The notes: a model not told the origin generated them from the letters alone. 64,000 nt of DNA from Kribbella pittospori (GCF_004331465.1 NZ_SJKB01000004.1:310001-374000), one strand, 5' to 3'; positions 1 to 11,011 are shown, numbered from the stretch's first letter. A program made the numbers and translations.

Positions 1-94
1 AGTAACCGGGCATACGCGCCCCAGGGCCGCGGCGGATGACGAGTACCTGGTCGGCTTGTCGCAGTACGGCGACTATCGCTTCGTGCTGAGGCAT
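1..94 (-). CDS. NUDIX hydrolase, N-terminal fragment cut by the window edge
   Basis: An ATG at 94 (minus) opens a frame that stays open to base 1. It encodes 31 residues starting MPQHEAIVAVLRQADQVLVI and continuing with RRGPGARMPGY. A strand of the type VAVL...VLVIRRG followed by PGY is the usual beginning of a NUDIX domain; the NUDIX box itself would lie outside the window. The start overlaps the end of the upstream dihydropteroate synthase gene by 22 nt in another frame, which suggests translational coupling. No clear ribosome binding site is visible. The family call is inference from a short stretch. Confidence 0.55.
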   Translation of the reverse strand, partial: MPQHEAIVAVLRQADQVLVIRRGPGARMPGY

Positions 95-894
95 TCGGCG
101 CCATTCGTCAGAGTGGTGTGGACGATGAGTGCGGTGGAGAGAGCGGCCGGGTCGTGGGTGCGGATGTAGTCCGCGCCCTGGGTGGTGGCGTGGAGTTCGG
201 CCGCGAGGGTGGCGGGGCCGATGTCGGACAGGCCCGTGTTCGTGAGCGTGCGCAGGAAGGACTTGCGGGACGGCGAGACGAGGACCGGGAGGTTGTAGCG
301 GCTCTTGAGGCGGCCCAGGTTGGCGAGGACGGTGAGCGACGGTTCCGGAGTACTGCCCAGGAAGTAGCCGAGGCCGGGATCCAGGATCAGGCGGTCGCGG
401 GCGATGCCGGCTGACTCGAGGGCGGTGACGCGGCCGTCGAAGAATCGCTCGATGGCCGGCCAGATCGTCTGTGGCTCGGTCCGGACCTTGGTGGCCGGTC
501 CGAGGCGCTGGATCGAGTGCATCACCACCAGCTGACACGTCAGCGCGGCCAGTTCGTCGTACCGACGTGGGTCCGGGAAGCCTTGGATGTCGTTCAGGTA
601 CGTCGCTCCGTGCGCGGCGGCGTACCGCTGCGTGGCCGGATGGTAGGAGTCGACGGCCAGCGGCAGGTCCGCCAGCGCGTCGAGCACTGGAGCCAGCCGG
701 GCGATCTCCTGCTCGGGCGTCACTTTGGCGGCATCCGGGTGGCTGGACGCCGGGCCGAGTTCGATGATGTCGGCGCCACCGGCGTGCAACCGGCGCGCAT
801 GGGCGATTGCCTTGTCCGCCACGAGGTAGCGACCACCGTCGGAGAACGAGTCCTCGGTGATGTTGACGATGCCGACCAGCAACGGTCGATCCAT
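73..894 (-). CDS. folP: Dihydropteroate synthase of the Sul (sulfonamide-resistance) type
   Basis: The 273-residue protein should condense 6-hydroxymethyl-7,8-dihydropterin diphosphate with p-aminobenzoate in folate synthesis. General DHPS landmarks are GIVNITEDSFSDGG near residue 8, an ND pair, a DPG motif (LILDPG) and SRKSFLR. Where housekeeping FolP has GESTRPGA, this protein has GPASSHPDAA, and it also carries YLNDIQGFPDP and GPATLAAELHA. As I remember them, these are the signatures of plasmid Sul1/Sul2 rather than of ordinary actinobacterial FolP. No other folate genes adjoin it; a winged-helix gene lies upstream and a NUDIX gene overlaps its end. A second, canonical folP probably exists elsewhere in the genome. 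DHPS activity is secure from motifs; sulfonamide insensitivity is inference. Confidence 0.9.
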   Translation of the reverse strand: MDRPLLVGIVNITEDSFSDGGRYLVADKAIAHARRLHAGGADIIELGPASSHPDAAKVTPEQEIARLAPVLDALADLPLAVDSYHPATQRYAAAHGATYLNDIQGFPDPRRYDELAALTCQLVVMHSIQRLGPATKVRTEPQTIWPAIERFFDGRVTALESAGIARDRLILDPGLGYFLGSTPEPSLTVLANLGRLKSRYNLPVLVSPSRKSFLRTLTNTGLSDIGPATLAAELHATTQGADYIRTHDPAALSTALIVHTTLTNGAECLSTKR

Positions 895-1019
895 GACAAG
901 GCCTCCCGGTCGATCCGAAGAAGCCCAGGCGCTCGGCGTACGTCATCCAGACGAGATCGCTCCCCGGTGGTTCGCCCACCTCACGCGCCAGTCACGATCC
1001 GGCGCAAACGCTACCTCAG

Positions 1020-1568
1020 TTACGTCGTCGGGAGGAGGTGGAAGCCGACGCCGCGGACCGCGTGGATGGTGACGGTGGCGCCGAGGTTCGCGAGCTTCTG
1101 GCGCAGCCGCTTCACCACGGAGTGGATGTGCGAGCCGTGGCCGAGGTGCTCGTTGCCCCAGACGGCGTGGTGCAGGTGCTGGTACGTCCAGACCCGGCCG
1201 GGCTCCTCCACCAGGCAGTGCAGGAAGTCGTGCTCGAGCCGGGTCAGCGGCACCTCGCGGTCCTTCCAGCGCACCACCCGCCGGTCGACGTCCAGGAACA
1301 GCTCCTCCTCCTGCACCGGCTCCGGCTCAGCGGTCGGCACTGCCATGATCTGGGCAGGGTGCTCGGCATTGGGCAGCACGGTCGGGGTCAGCACGACCGA
1401 TCCGGCCGACGAGGTCACCCCTGTGAGCGCGAGGAACGTACGGGCCTGCTCGGCACTGGACACCAGCAACAACGCGTCCGCCCCACCCAGCAACCGCGCG
1501 AGCCGCACCCGTTCGGCCGTGGACGTGGCCACACCGATGATCAACGACGAATCCGACGGCCTCTCCAT
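1020..1568 (-). CDS. Winged-helix (OmpR/PhoB-type) DNA-binding protein
   Basis: The 182-residue protein has a C-terminal winged helix (about residues 92-180). It includes the LTRLEHDFLHCLVEEPGRVW helix, the HIHSVVKRLRQKL recognition helix and a GVGFHL wing, as in OmpR-family effector domains. The first 75 residues look like a shortened, degenerate receiver (SLIIGVATSTAERVRLARLL) without the usual acidic pocket or phospho-aspartate, so classical two-component control is unlikely. No histidine kinase is nearby. It is divergent from the arfABC-like operon and upstream of the Sul-type folP on the same strand, 125 nt apart, so it may control either. Confidence 0.75.
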   Translation of the reverse strand: MERPSDSSLIIGVATSTAERVRLARLLGGADALLLVSSAEQARTFLALTGVTSSAGSVVLTPTVLPNAEHPAQIMAVPTAEPEPVQEEELFLDVDRRVVRWKDREVPLTRLEHDFLHCLVEEPGRVWTYQHLHHAVWGNEHLGHGSHIHSVVKRLRQKLANLGATVTIHAVRGVGFHLLPTT

Positions 1569-1677
1569 GCGCGCCCTCCCCTGTCAACGCAGCCAGCCCG
1601 GACCCCGACCTAAGTACGGTTTACGGCGCGAAGTAAGTCAAGGGATTCCCTGCGCGCAGGCCTGGCACAAATGCGAA

Positions 1678-1695
1678 TTGTCCAAGACAGGACAA
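1678..1695. promoter_or_regulatory. Inverted repeat in the divergent winged-helix/arfA intergenic region
   Basis: TTGTCC-aagaca-GGACAA is a perfect 6-bp dyad in the roughly 310-bp gap between the divergent genes. A second dyad, TGATC-ccgt-GATCA, lies at 1770-1783 in an unusually AT-rich stretch (1741-1780). Either could be an operator for the adjacent winged-helix protein. Nothing else in the gap looks coding. Confidence 0.35.
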
Positions 1696-1877
1696 GGCCG
1701 GTACCCCGAAGAACTGTCCGCACCCTGTCGAGTACTCCGGGTTAAGAAAAGAAGACATTCGAATAAAAATGATCCCGTGATCATCGCGACGCTCCCGTCG
1801 TTGCTGTGCAGTCGGGGCGCCAAGCGGAGTAATGTCCACGCGCACGGTCCTTCTTGACCGCACCCGACGGAGGAACA

Positions 1878-2801
1878 GTGCCCGGATTCGTTCGGCGGCC
1901 GGTCGTCGTCTGGCTGCTGGCAGCTCTCGCCGTACCCGTGCTGCTGACCGCTGTGCTGATTCCGTCGATCGCGGACACCGAGGACGACCAATCCGCGCCG
2001 GCAGCACAGACCTCCAGCAGTACGCCGTCCCCCACCGAGGCACGCACCGAGTCGTCGATGCCGCCGTTCGAGGTCGGCCGGACGGACAACTCGATCCGGG
2101 TCCGCACCGTGGTCAAGGACCAGGCGGTCAAGGACGCGATCGCCGCCGACGTCGACCAGGTGCTCGGCCCGGACCGCGAGTTCGACAACCGGATCACGGT
2201 CGACGCCGCGACCGGCCTGGCCGACGCCGCCGTACTCTCCTCGCTCCTGCACGCCCTCGCGATCGGGACCGGCGACGCCTCCGTCCGGTACGACGGGACC
2301 ACGGTGACGCTGACGGGCGAGGTACCGGAACAGGCGACCAAGGCCACTGTGGCCCGCGCCGCGGCCAAGGCAGTCCCGGGCGCGGTGATCGCGGACCAGA
2401 TGCAGGTCCCGGCGCAGAAGCCGGAAGTCAGTGAGCCGTGCCGGACGTTCCAGAGCCGGCTGTCGGAGTTCACCCGGCAGCACACGATCATCTTCCTGTC
2501 CGGGACGTCGATCGTGAACAACGCCTCGAAGCCGTCCGTCGTCCGGGCCGCGACACTGCTCAAGTCGTGCCCGACGGTGCGCGTCGAGTTGGCCGGTCAC
2601 ACCGACAACCTCGGTTCCGCGGCGTCCAGTCTGCCGCTGTCCGCGCAGCGTGCCGCCGCGGTCAAGCGCGAGCTGGTCCGGCTCGGCGTCCCGGCCGACC
2701 GGATGGTCGCCAACGGCTACGGCGAATCCTTCCCGGTCGCGAGCAACGGCACGGCCGCCGGCCGGATCGCGAACCGCCGCGTCGAGATCCGCATCCTGTA
2801 G
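1878..2801 (+). CDS. arfA: OmpA-family membrane protein, ArfA-like
   Basis: I chose the GTG at 1878 because GGAGGA sits 3 nt upstream; an in-frame TTG at 1854 has no such signal. The 307-residue protein has one N-terminal membrane helix (about residues 7-28), an acidic and serine-rich linker, a BON-like middle part (about 55-180), and a C-terminal OmpA peptidoglycan-binding domain. The last shows GHTDN, LSAQRAAAVKREL and ANRRVEIRIL. This is the architecture of mycobacterial ArfA/OmpATb. The two small membrane genes that follow match arfB and arfC, which strengthens the call. It probably tethers the membrane to the cell wall; a channel role is inferred from the mycobacterial case. Confidence 0.8.
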   Translation: MPGFVRRPVVVWLLAALAVPVLLTAVLIPSIADTEDDQSAPAAQTSSSTPSPTEARTESSMPPFEVGRTDNSIRVRTVVKDQAVKDAIAADVDQVLGPDREFDNRITVDAATGLADAAVLSSLLHALAIGTGDASVRYDGTTVTLTGEVPEQATKATVARAAAKAVPGAVIADQMQVPAQKPEVSEPCRTFQSRLSEFTRQHTIIFLSGTSIVNNASKPSVVRAATLLKSCPTVRVELAGHTDNLGSAASSLPLSAQRAAAVKRELVRLGVPADRMVANGYGESFPVASNGTAAGRIANRRVEIRIL

Positions 2802-2893
2802 CGATCAGCCCAGCCTGGCCGCTGGTGCTATCCGCGAGCTGTATCCGCTACCGTCGTCGGGATCCGTGGTCCGTAGATTCTCTAGGGGACTCC

Positions 2894-3004
2894 ATGAGTT
2901 GGCTGATCGCACAGGTCTGGATCTTGCTGCTGGTCTCGTTCGTGCTCGGCAGCGCGGCGGCCTGGCTGGTGTACCGCCTCCGGCCGTCGAAGGGCGCGCA
3001 CTGA
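2894..3004 (+). CDS. arfB: ArfB-like single-pass membrane peptide (36 aa)
   Basis: The very short gene starts at ATG 2894 and encodes one hydrophobic helix (about residues 4-27, from MSWLIAQVWILLL to AWLVYRL) followed by a basic tail RPSKGAH. Its stop overlaps the start of the next gene (TGATG at 3002-3006), a sign of coupled translation. Position and size match ArfB, the small accessory protein of the mycobacterial ArfABC set. Sequence alone could not assign function to a peptide this short, so the name rests on context. Confidence 0.65.
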   Translation: MSWLIAQVWILLLVSFVLGSAAAWLVYRLRPSKGAH

Positions 3005-3531
3005 TGAGCTCACTGCTGCGGAACAACTGGCTGTGGTCGCTGCTGGCGTTCGTACTCGGCGCGGCGATCACCTGGGTCCTGCTCGACCGCCGCGTACCCG
3101 TCGCTGCCTCGGACCCGGCGCCCATCGAGGAAGAACCGGTCGAGGAGAGAGAAGCGGTCCTGGTCAGCGCCGAGGCCGCGCCCGAGCCGGTGTTCTCCCG
3201 GTTGATGGCACCAGGCCGGCCCGAGGAGTTGACGCTCTTCGACCCAGATCCCGACACCAACGCGACCGAGCCACAGGTGCACGACGACGTACCGCCGGGA
3301 CGGTACGGTGTGGGCTCGGCCGACGCGGTACCGCACCAGGGTCCGCCGGACGGGTTCACCATCAAGGGCAACGCCCAGTCGATGCTGTTCCACACCCCTG
3401 ACTCGCCGTACTACGGCCGGACCAAACCCGAGGTCTGGTTCCGCAGCGAGGCCGACGCCGAACGCGCCGGTTTCACCAAGTACGCCCGCCGTCCGCGCAA
3501 GTCGGCGAACCCGGGGAACACTGACGGATAG
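3004..3531 (+). CDS. arfC: ArfC-like membrane protein with a C-terminal sunset domain
   Basis: The start ATG at 3004 overlaps the arfB stop. The 175-residue product has an N-terminal membrane helix (about residues 9-27) and a long acidic, proline-rich linker. Its C-terminal module (about 118-162) reads GFTIKGNAQSMLFH, then PYYGRTKPEVWF, then SEADAERAGF. I recognise that as the small sunset domain found in ArfC variants of actinobacteria. The domain order suggests an anchor that presents the module outside the membrane, next to the OmpA-like protein encoded two genes upstream. The biochemical role of the domain is not known to me. Confidence 0.7.
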   Translation: MSSLLRNNWLWSLLAFVLGAAITWVLLDRRVPVAASDPAPIEEEPVEEREAVLVSAEAAPEPVFSRLMAPGRPEELTLFDPDPDTNATEPQVHDDVPPGRYGVGSADAVPHQGPPDGFTIKGNAQSMLFHTPDSPYYGRTKPEVWFRSEADAERAGFTKYARRPRKSANPGNTDG

Positions 3532-3547
3532 GGCGTCGAGGCCCCTA

Positions 3548-3565
3548 TTTGCCTGGACTGGCAAA
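3548..3565 (+). terminator. Possible terminator after the arfABC-like operon
   Basis: TTTGCC-tggact-GGCAAA forms a 6-bp stem 16 nt after the arfC-like stop and is followed by AAGACC rather than a T run. The stem is short, so the call is weak. A second dyad, CCTGCCG-tgg-CGGCAGG (3750-3766), lies just before treS and could be a leader hairpin. The rest of 3566-3808 shows nothing I can identify. Confidence 0.3.
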
Positions 3566-3808
3566 AGACCGTCAGACTGACCTGCAACGCCCTCCCGGAA
3601 CCGTCCTTCCGACGGCGTCACCACGTCATCGGTCTCCTCCGGATCCATCGCGCTGTCCCCTCTCCGGACCCGTCCGCCGGAGTACGAACCCTGCAACGGG
3701 GTACGTGAACCAGTGCATGCCCGGGCGAGCCCACCCACACACACCGCCACCTGCCGTGGCGGCAGGCCGCTGTACCGCTAGGTTTGGAGACACCCGATGG
3801 AGGTGAGC

Positions 3809-5517
<1,709 letters not shown>

Positions 5518-5521
<4 letters not shown>

Positions 5522-6930
5522 CTTCCCATCTGGACCAGGTCCAGTCCTTCTGCGCGAGCCAGAGGTGGTTCGGTGAGAAGGGACACGACGTCCATGTCGA
5601 CGCGATGGCCACCTCGGTGTGGCTGTCCGAGGCCGGCGTCTGGCCCGCGGTCCGGATCGGGTTCGTCTACTGCGCCGGTCCGCCCGGGTCGGAAACCCCG
5701 ATCCGGGTGTACCAGCTGCCGCTCAGCTATCACCAGACACCGGTCGAGAACCTCGGCCACGCCCTGGTCGGTGAGTGGGAGGAGCCAGACCTCGACGGCG
5801 CCCTGGTCTGGGTGTACGACGCGTTGCACGACAAGGAAGCGACGCCGTACTGGCTGGAGGGGCTGACCCACGGACGACAGCTGGACGGGGTGGAGTTCCA
5901 CCCGGTCCACTCACCCGACCGGAGCACCGTCGTACCGGAGGACGCGCAGTCGCTGGTGCTCACGGTGGAGCAGAGCAATACGTCGCTGGTGTTCTCGGAC
6001 GTGGCTCTGCTGAAGGTGTTCCGCCGGCTCGAGCCCGGGAGCAACCCCGGGGTCGAGATCGAGTCGGCGCTCACCGAGGCCGGGTCCGAGCTGGTTCCGG
6101 AGGTGCTCGGATCGGCGCGCGGCTCGTGGCCGCGGGCCGGCGGCGGCACCGACAGCGGTGAGCTGGCGATGATGACGGCGTTCCAGAAGAACGCCACCGA
6201 CGGCTGGTCGTTCGCGACCTCGTCGGTGCGGGACCTGTACGCCGAGGCCGACCTGCATGCTGAGGAGGTCGGCGGGGACTTCGCGGCCGAGTCGCACCGG
6301 CTCGGCGCGAGCACCGCGCAGGTCCACTCCGAGCTGGCCAAGGCGCTCGGCACGGACATCTGGGAGCCATCGAAGCTGGTCGAGCACTCCGCAGCGATGC
6401 GCCGCCGCCTCGACCTCGCCGCCACGGCCATCCCTGAACTCATGCCGTACGCCGACGGGCTGGCGCGCGCGTTCGACGCGCTGGCTGTGCTCGACCAGCC
6501 GGTGACGGTGCAGCGAATCCATGGCGACTTCCACCTGGGCCAGGTCCTGCGGACCATCGACGGCTGGAAGCTGATCGACTTCGAGGGCGAGCCGGCCAAG
6601 TCGCTGATCGAGCGGCGGGCGCTGGACACTCCGGTGAAGGACATCGCCGGGATGCTCCGGTCGTTCGACTACGCGGCACGGTCGCTGCTGGCCGACCACG
6701 AGGGCGACCAGCAGATCGCCTACCGCGCGGCCGAGTGGGCCAGCCGGAACCAGCGCGCCTTCTGCGACGGATACGCCGAGGTCGCGGGCACCGACCCGCG
6801 CGAGCAGGACGTCTTGCTGAGCGCGTTCCTGGCCGACAAGGTGATCTACGAAGTGCTCTACGAGGCCCGGAACCGGCCGACCTGGCTGCAGATCCCGCTC
6901 TCCGCAGCGGCCCACCTGGCCGGGAAGTAG
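5518..6930 (+). CDS. mak: Maltokinase (ATP:maltose 1-phosphotransferase)
   Basis: The GTG start at 5518 overlaps the treS stop by 4 nt, so the two proteins are probably made together. The 470-residue protein has the kinase-like fold of the Mak/Pep2 family: an N-terminal cap with QRWFGEKG near residue 15, a catalytic loop IHGDFHLGQVL (about 334-344), and a metal-binding DFEGEPAKSL (about 354-363). It phosphorylates maltose made by TreS to maltose 1-phosphate, the donor for the GlgE maltosyltransferase. The neighbouring glgB supplies the branching step. The motifs and the context agree fully. Confidence 0.92.
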
Positions 6931-6998
6931 CCCTCCCCCGGGCTCGCCGTCCGCGGCGTTTGTGTACGTCCGGACTCGGCGGGTACGGGGTGCGGTGA

Positions 6999-9266
6999 AT
7001 GCAGACTCGATCGGGCAGGATGGGGTTCATGGGAGCGAGCGAGCACGACGCCATGGAGGTGCCGGTCGTACCGGCGGAGAAGCCTGTGGTGACGGCGGTT
7101 CCGGTGGACCGGACGGTGCTGGAGCGGCTGGTCGGCGGGACGTACCACGACCCGCATCAGGTTCTCGGGCCGCATCTCGGCGAGCACGGCGTCACGGTTC
7201 GCGTGCTGCGCCCGTTCGCCCAGACGGTGACCGTGCTGCACGACGGCCGGCGGCTCGACCTGCGGCACGAGTTCGAGGGCGTCTGGGTCGGCGTACTGGT
7301 GGACCTCGACAAGGTTCCCGACTACCGCCTCGAGATCACCTACACCGACGGTCCGGCGATCGAGCTGGACGACCCGTACCGCTACCTCCCGTCGCTCGGT
7401 GAGGTCGACCTGCACCTGATCGGCGAGGGCCGGCACGAGCAGTTGTGGACTGTCCTCGGCGCCCACGTCCGCCGCTACGACGGTCCCACCGGGGCAGTCA
7501 CGGGGACGTCGTTCGCGGTCTGGGCGCCCGGCGCGCAGGGCATCCGGCTGACCGCGGACTTCAACTTCTGGGACGGCCGTGCGCACCCGATGCGCTCGCT
7601 GGGATCGTCCGGCGTCTGGGAGATCTTCGTCCCTGGCGTCGGCCCGGGTACGCGGTACAAGTTCGACATCTGCGGTCGCGACGGCGTCTGGCGGCAGAAG
7701 GCCGACCCGATGGCCAACCTCGCCGAGACTCCCCCGGCGAACGCTTCCGTCGTGCACGAGTCGTCGTACGAATGGAACGACGCGGCCTGGCTGGAGCGGC
7801 GGGCGGCGGCTGAGCCGCACGCCGAGCCGATGAGCGTGTACGAGGTGCACCTCGGCTCCTGGCGGAAGGGGAAGTCGTACCGCGAGCTGGCCGACGAGCT
7901 TGTTGCCTATGTCAACGAGATGGGCTTCACGCACGTCGAGTTGATGCCGGTGATGGAGCACCCGTTCGGCGGCTCGTGGGGCTACCAGGTGACGTCGTAC
8001 TTCGCGCCCACCTCGCGCTTCGGCGACCCCGACGACTTCCGGCACCTCGTCGACGCGCTGCACCAGGCCGGCATCGGTGTGATCGTCGACTGGGTGCCCG
8101 CACACTTCCCGAAGGACGCCTGGGCACTGGCCCGGTTCGACGGTACGCCGCTCTACGAGCACCCGGATCCGCGTCGTGGCGAGCAGCCGGACTGGGGCAC
8201 GCTGGTGTTCGACTTCGGCCGGCCGCAGGTGCGCAACTTCCTGGTCGCGAACGCGATCTATTGGGCCGAGGAGTACCACATCGACGGGCTGCGGGTGGAC
8301 GCGGTCGCCTCGATGCTCTACCTGGACTACTCGCGCGCCGAGGGTCAGTGGGTGCCGAACCAGTACGGCGGCCGGGAGAACCTGGAGGCTGTCTCGTTCC
8401 TGCAGGAGATGAACGCCACCCTCTACAAGCGCGTCCCCGGCGTCATCACCGTCGCCGAGGAGTCGACCTCGTGGCCGGGCGTCACCCGGGCCACGCATCT
8501 GGGCGGGCTCGGATTCGGCTTCAAGTGGAACATGGGCTGGATGAACGACTCGCTCCGCTACCTGGAGCACGAGCCGATCCACCGGCAGTACCACCACCAC
8601 GAGCTGACGTTCTCGATGATGTACGCCTACTCGGAGAACTTCGTGCTCCCGCTGTCCCACGACGAGGTTGTGCACGGCAAGGGTTCGCTGCTCCGCAAGA
8701 TGCCCGGCGACCGGTGGCAGCAGCTGGCGACACTCCGCGCGTACCTGGCGATGATGTGGGCGCACCCGGGCAAGCAGCTGCTGTTCATGGGCTCGGAGTT
8801 CGGCCAGGAATCGGAGTGGTCCGAGAAGGGCGAGCTCGACTGGTGGCTGCTGGACCACTCGGACCACCGCGGTCTGCAGCAGCTGGTCCGCGACCTGAAC
8901 GGCGTCTACCGCGACACCGCGGCGCTGTGGCGGACCGACCACGCGCCGGAGAAGTTCACCTGGATCGACGCCAACGACGCGAGCAACAACATCTTCTCCT
9001 TCGTCCGGTACGGCGACGACGGTGAACCGACCATCGCCTGCGTCGCGAACTTCTCCGCCGTGCCGCACCATGGCTACCGGCTCGGCCTGCCGTACGGCGG
9101 CGAGTGGGCGGAGGCGGTCAACACCGACGCCGAGACGTACGGCGGTTCGGGTGTCGGCAACTTCGGCTCGGTCCAGGCAGACGGACCGGAGTGGCACGGG
9201 ATGTCGACCAGCGCCGAGCTGTCCGTCCCACCCCTGGCGACGCTGTACCTGCGGTACACCGGGTAG
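6999..9266 (+). CDS. glgB: 1,4-alpha-glucan branching enzyme
   Basis: The protein is up to 755 residues, slightly longer than usual. ATG 7029 ([12 protein letters not shown]) is a plausible later start, and neither has a strong ribosome site. It has an N-terminal carbohydrate-binding region with [13 protein letters not shown], a CBM48-like part with [13 protein letters not shown], and a GH13 barrel. In the barrel the nucleophile is in [18 protein letters not shown], the acid/base Glu in [13 protein letters not shown], and the third acid in [14 protein letters not shown]. It creates alpha-1,6 branches in glycogen or capsular alpha-glucan. It follows mak by 68 nt in the same operon. Confidence 0.95.
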   Translation: MQTRSGRMGFMGASEHDAMEVPVVPAEKPVVTAVPVDRTVLERLVGGTYHDPHQVLGPHLGEHGVTVRVLRPFAQTVTVLHDGRRLDLRHEFEGVWVGVLVDLDKVPDYRLEITYTDGPAIELDDPYRYLPSLGEVDLHLIGEGRHEQLWTVLGAHVRRYDGPTGAVTGTSFAVWAPGAQGIRLTADFNFWDGRAHPMRSLGSSGVWEIFVPGVGPGTRYKFDICGRDGVWRQKADPMANLAETPPANASVVHESSYEWNDAAWLERRAAAEPHAEPMSVYEVHLGSWRKGKSYRELADELVAYVNEMGFTHVELMPVMEHPFGGSWGYQVTSYFAPTSRFGDPDDFRHLVDALHQAGIGVIVDWVPAHFPKDAWALARFDGTPLYEHPDPRRGEQPDWGTLVFDFGRPQVRNFLVANAIYWAEEYHIDGLRVDAVASMLYLDYSRAEGQWVPNQYGGRENLEAVSFLQEMNATLYKRVPGVITVAEESTSWPGVTRATHLGGLGFGFKWNMGWMNDSLRYLEHEPIHRQYHHHELTFSMMYAYSENFVLPLSHDEVVHGKGSLLRKMPGDRWQQLATLRAYLAMMWAHPGKQLLFMGSEFGQESEWSEKGELDWWLLDHSDHRGLQQLVRDLNGVYRDTAALWRTDHAPEKFTWIDANDASNNIFSFVRYGDDGEPTIACVANFSAVPHHGYRLGLPYGGEWAEAVNTDAETYGGSGVGNFGSVQADGPEWHGMSTSAELSVPPLATLYLRYTG

Positions 9267-9276
9267 CGTTCACGGG

Positions 9277-10158
9277 GTGACCGCCGAACCTCCGCTGACC
9301 GATGGTGAGCTGACGCTGCGACTGTCGCAGCAGGACGAGCAGGTGGTGACCTTCTCAGCGTCCGGATCTCTCGGCACCGTGGAGGTACGGCGAACCGCTC
9401 CCGGCGCCGGCTTGCTCTCGTGGGCGCTGGACGGCGGACCTGAGGTCGCGCAGCGTGCTGTTCGGCTGGTGACGGAGTACGCCTTCAGTGAGCTGGGGCT
9501 GGAGCGGCTGCAGATCGAGGTGGACCCGGAGCTGCGTGCGTCTGCCCGGGTGGCGATCCGGTCCGGTTACCGGCGCGAGGGCGTACTGCGTGGCGGGGTC
9601 CTGGTGGACGGTGAGCGCCGCGATGTGGCGGTGTACGGGATGCGCAGCGACGATCCGCGCCCGGACACGTTGCTGGGCTGGACCTCGTTGATGGACTCGA
9701 CGCTGCCGAAGAAGCGCGTCATCGCGCATGTGGTCGTGCGAGACACCTCCGGCCGGCTGCTGCTGTGCCAGGTCAGCTACAAGAAAGATCTCGAGCTCCC
9801 CGGTGGCGTCGTCGAGCCGGATGAGGACCCGGCGACCGGTGCGTCCCGTGAGATGGAAGAGGAACTCGGCGTCGCCCTGCCACTGCTCGGCGTACTCGCG
9901 ATCGACTGGCTACCGCGGTGGGAGGGCTGGGGCGACGCGATCGAGATCCTGTACGACGGCGGCGTCCACGACCCGTCGCTGCTCGACTCGCTGAGCCCGG
10001 ACGGCTTCGAGATCCTCGGCCTGTCCTGGCACGCCCCGGACGCACTGGACGGGCTGGTGTCACCGCTGAACGCGCGCCGGTTGCCGCAGGTCTTGAAAGA
10101 GCCGTCGATGCTGCACAACCTGCGCGACGGTGCGCCGATCAGACCGGCAGGCGATTGA
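9277..10158 (+). CDS. GNAT acetyltransferase fused to a NUDIX hydrolase
   Basis: I take GTG 9277, 10 nt after the glgB stop, as the start; the frame is open upstream only through glgB. Of 293 residues, about 1-130 resemble the second half of a GNAT domain (AVRLVTEYAFSELGLERLQI, then ASARVAIRSGYRREGVLRGG). About residues 145-290 form a NUDIX domain with a complete box: GGVVEPDEDPATGASREMEE followed by ELGV. The acetyltransferase half looks short at its N terminus, so it may no longer be catalytic. A damaged-nucleotide or nucleotide-sugar clean-up role is possible but cannot be read from sequence. Its 3' end overlaps the opposing gene by 20 bp. Confidence 0.8.
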   Translation: MTAEPPLTDGELTLRLSQQDEQVVTFSASGSLGTVEVRRTAPGAGLLSWALDGGPEVAQRAVRLVTEYAFSELGLERLQIEVDPELRASARVAIRSGYRREGVLRGGVLVDGERRDVAVYGMRSDDPRPDTLLGWTSLMDSTLPKKRVIAHVVVRDTSGRLLLCQVSYKKDLELPGGVVEPDEDPATGASREMEEELGVALPLLGVLAIDWLPRWEGWGDAIEILYDGGVHDPSLLDSLSPDGFEILGLSWHAPDALDGLVSPLNARRLPQVLKEPSMLHNLRDGAPIRPAGD

Positions 10159-10969
10159 GGTCGGCCACACACCACGCGTAGTGGCCGTCGTGCGCGTTCG
10201 CGTCGTAGATGGTCGCCGTGGTGATCGCGTACGCCGCGCGGTACAGGTGCATGCGGTCGCGGTCGTGGCCTAACTTCTCGAAGCGATCGAGCAGCAGGGT
10301 GTCGAGGCGTCGGGCCTCCGGTCCGTACATGTCGAAGAACCCGGCGGCCAGCGCGGCGTCGAAGGTGTTGTCGCCGGCTGTGGAGTAGAAGCCCCAGTCC
10401 AGCACTGCCGCGGTCCGTGGCCCGTCTATCAGCAGGTTGGGCGGGCAGATGTCGCCGTGGACGACGCTCAGGTTGTCCAACTCGATCTGCTCGAGCGCTG
10501 CGGTGAGTCTCGCCAGCAGACTGGTGAAGTCGGCGACGTCGCGTTCGAGGTGAGGCGTGGACTCCGCGGCACGGCGTCGTACCAGTGCCGCCAGGGCCTC
10601 ACCCCAGGACAGTCCGTCGCGCCAGAACGGCTGGTTGAGCACCAGCAGCTGCTTGCTCGCGGGGCCGGCCGTGGTCGTGCCGAGCGCCTCGACCACTCTG
10701 ACGAACGTATCGAGAGCCTCTGCCTCGGGGAGGTTCGCCTCGTGCATCGGCGTTCCGGTCAGCTTGTCCTCGACGCTGACGGCCAATCCGTTGCCGTCCG
10801 CATGGATCTCGCGGATCCGCGGCGTACGGAACGGGAGCGGCGGCAGCTCGTCCAGGAACGCCTGCATCAGGCGTACGTCATCCGGCCGCCGATCGAACCA
10901 GATCTTGCGCACCCGGCCGTCACCGAGGTCGTAGACGGCGCCTTCCATGCCCTGACCGATCAGCTCCAC
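10139..10969 (-). CDS. Aminoglycoside phosphotransferase (APH)-fold kinase
   Basis: The 276-residue protein starts at GTG 10969 with MELIGQGMEGAVYDLGDGRV, a glycine-rich ATP loop; later methionines would remove it. The catalytic loop VVHGDICPPNLLIDG (about residues 190-204) and the metal site AVLDWGF follow. These mark the APH/choline kinase superfamily. The substrate is unknown, since members phosphorylate drugs, sugars, choline or homoserine; resistance should not be assumed. It lies 42 nt downstream of the DUF4870 gene on the same strand and converges on the GNAT-NUDIX gene. Confidence 0.8.
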   Translation of the reverse strand: MELIGQGMEGAVYDLGDGRVRKIWFDRRPDDVRLMQAFLDELPPLPFRTPRIREIHADGNGLAVSVEDKLTGTPMHEANLPEAEALDTFVRVVEALGTTTAGPASKQLLVLNQPFWRDGLSWGEALAALVRRRAAESTPHLERDVADFTSLLARLTAALEQIELDNLSVVHGDICPPNLLIDGPRTAAVLDWGFYSTAGDNTFDAALAAGFFDMYGPEARRLDTLLLDRFEKLGHDRDRMHLYRAAYAITTATIYDANAHDGHYAWCVADLNRLPV

Positions 10970-11011
10970 CCGCGGAAGTCTGCCTGGATCGGGGCGGCCG
11001 GTCCAAGTGGA

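Noticed and set aside
6858..9197. Very long minus-strand open frame (779 codons) opposite glgB
   Set aside because: Same shadow effect; glgB on the plus strand has all catalytic motifs.
10139..10969. APH-fold kinase as an antibiotic resistance gene
   Set aside because: Kinase motifs are clear but nothing in the sequence or context points to an aminoglycoside substrate.
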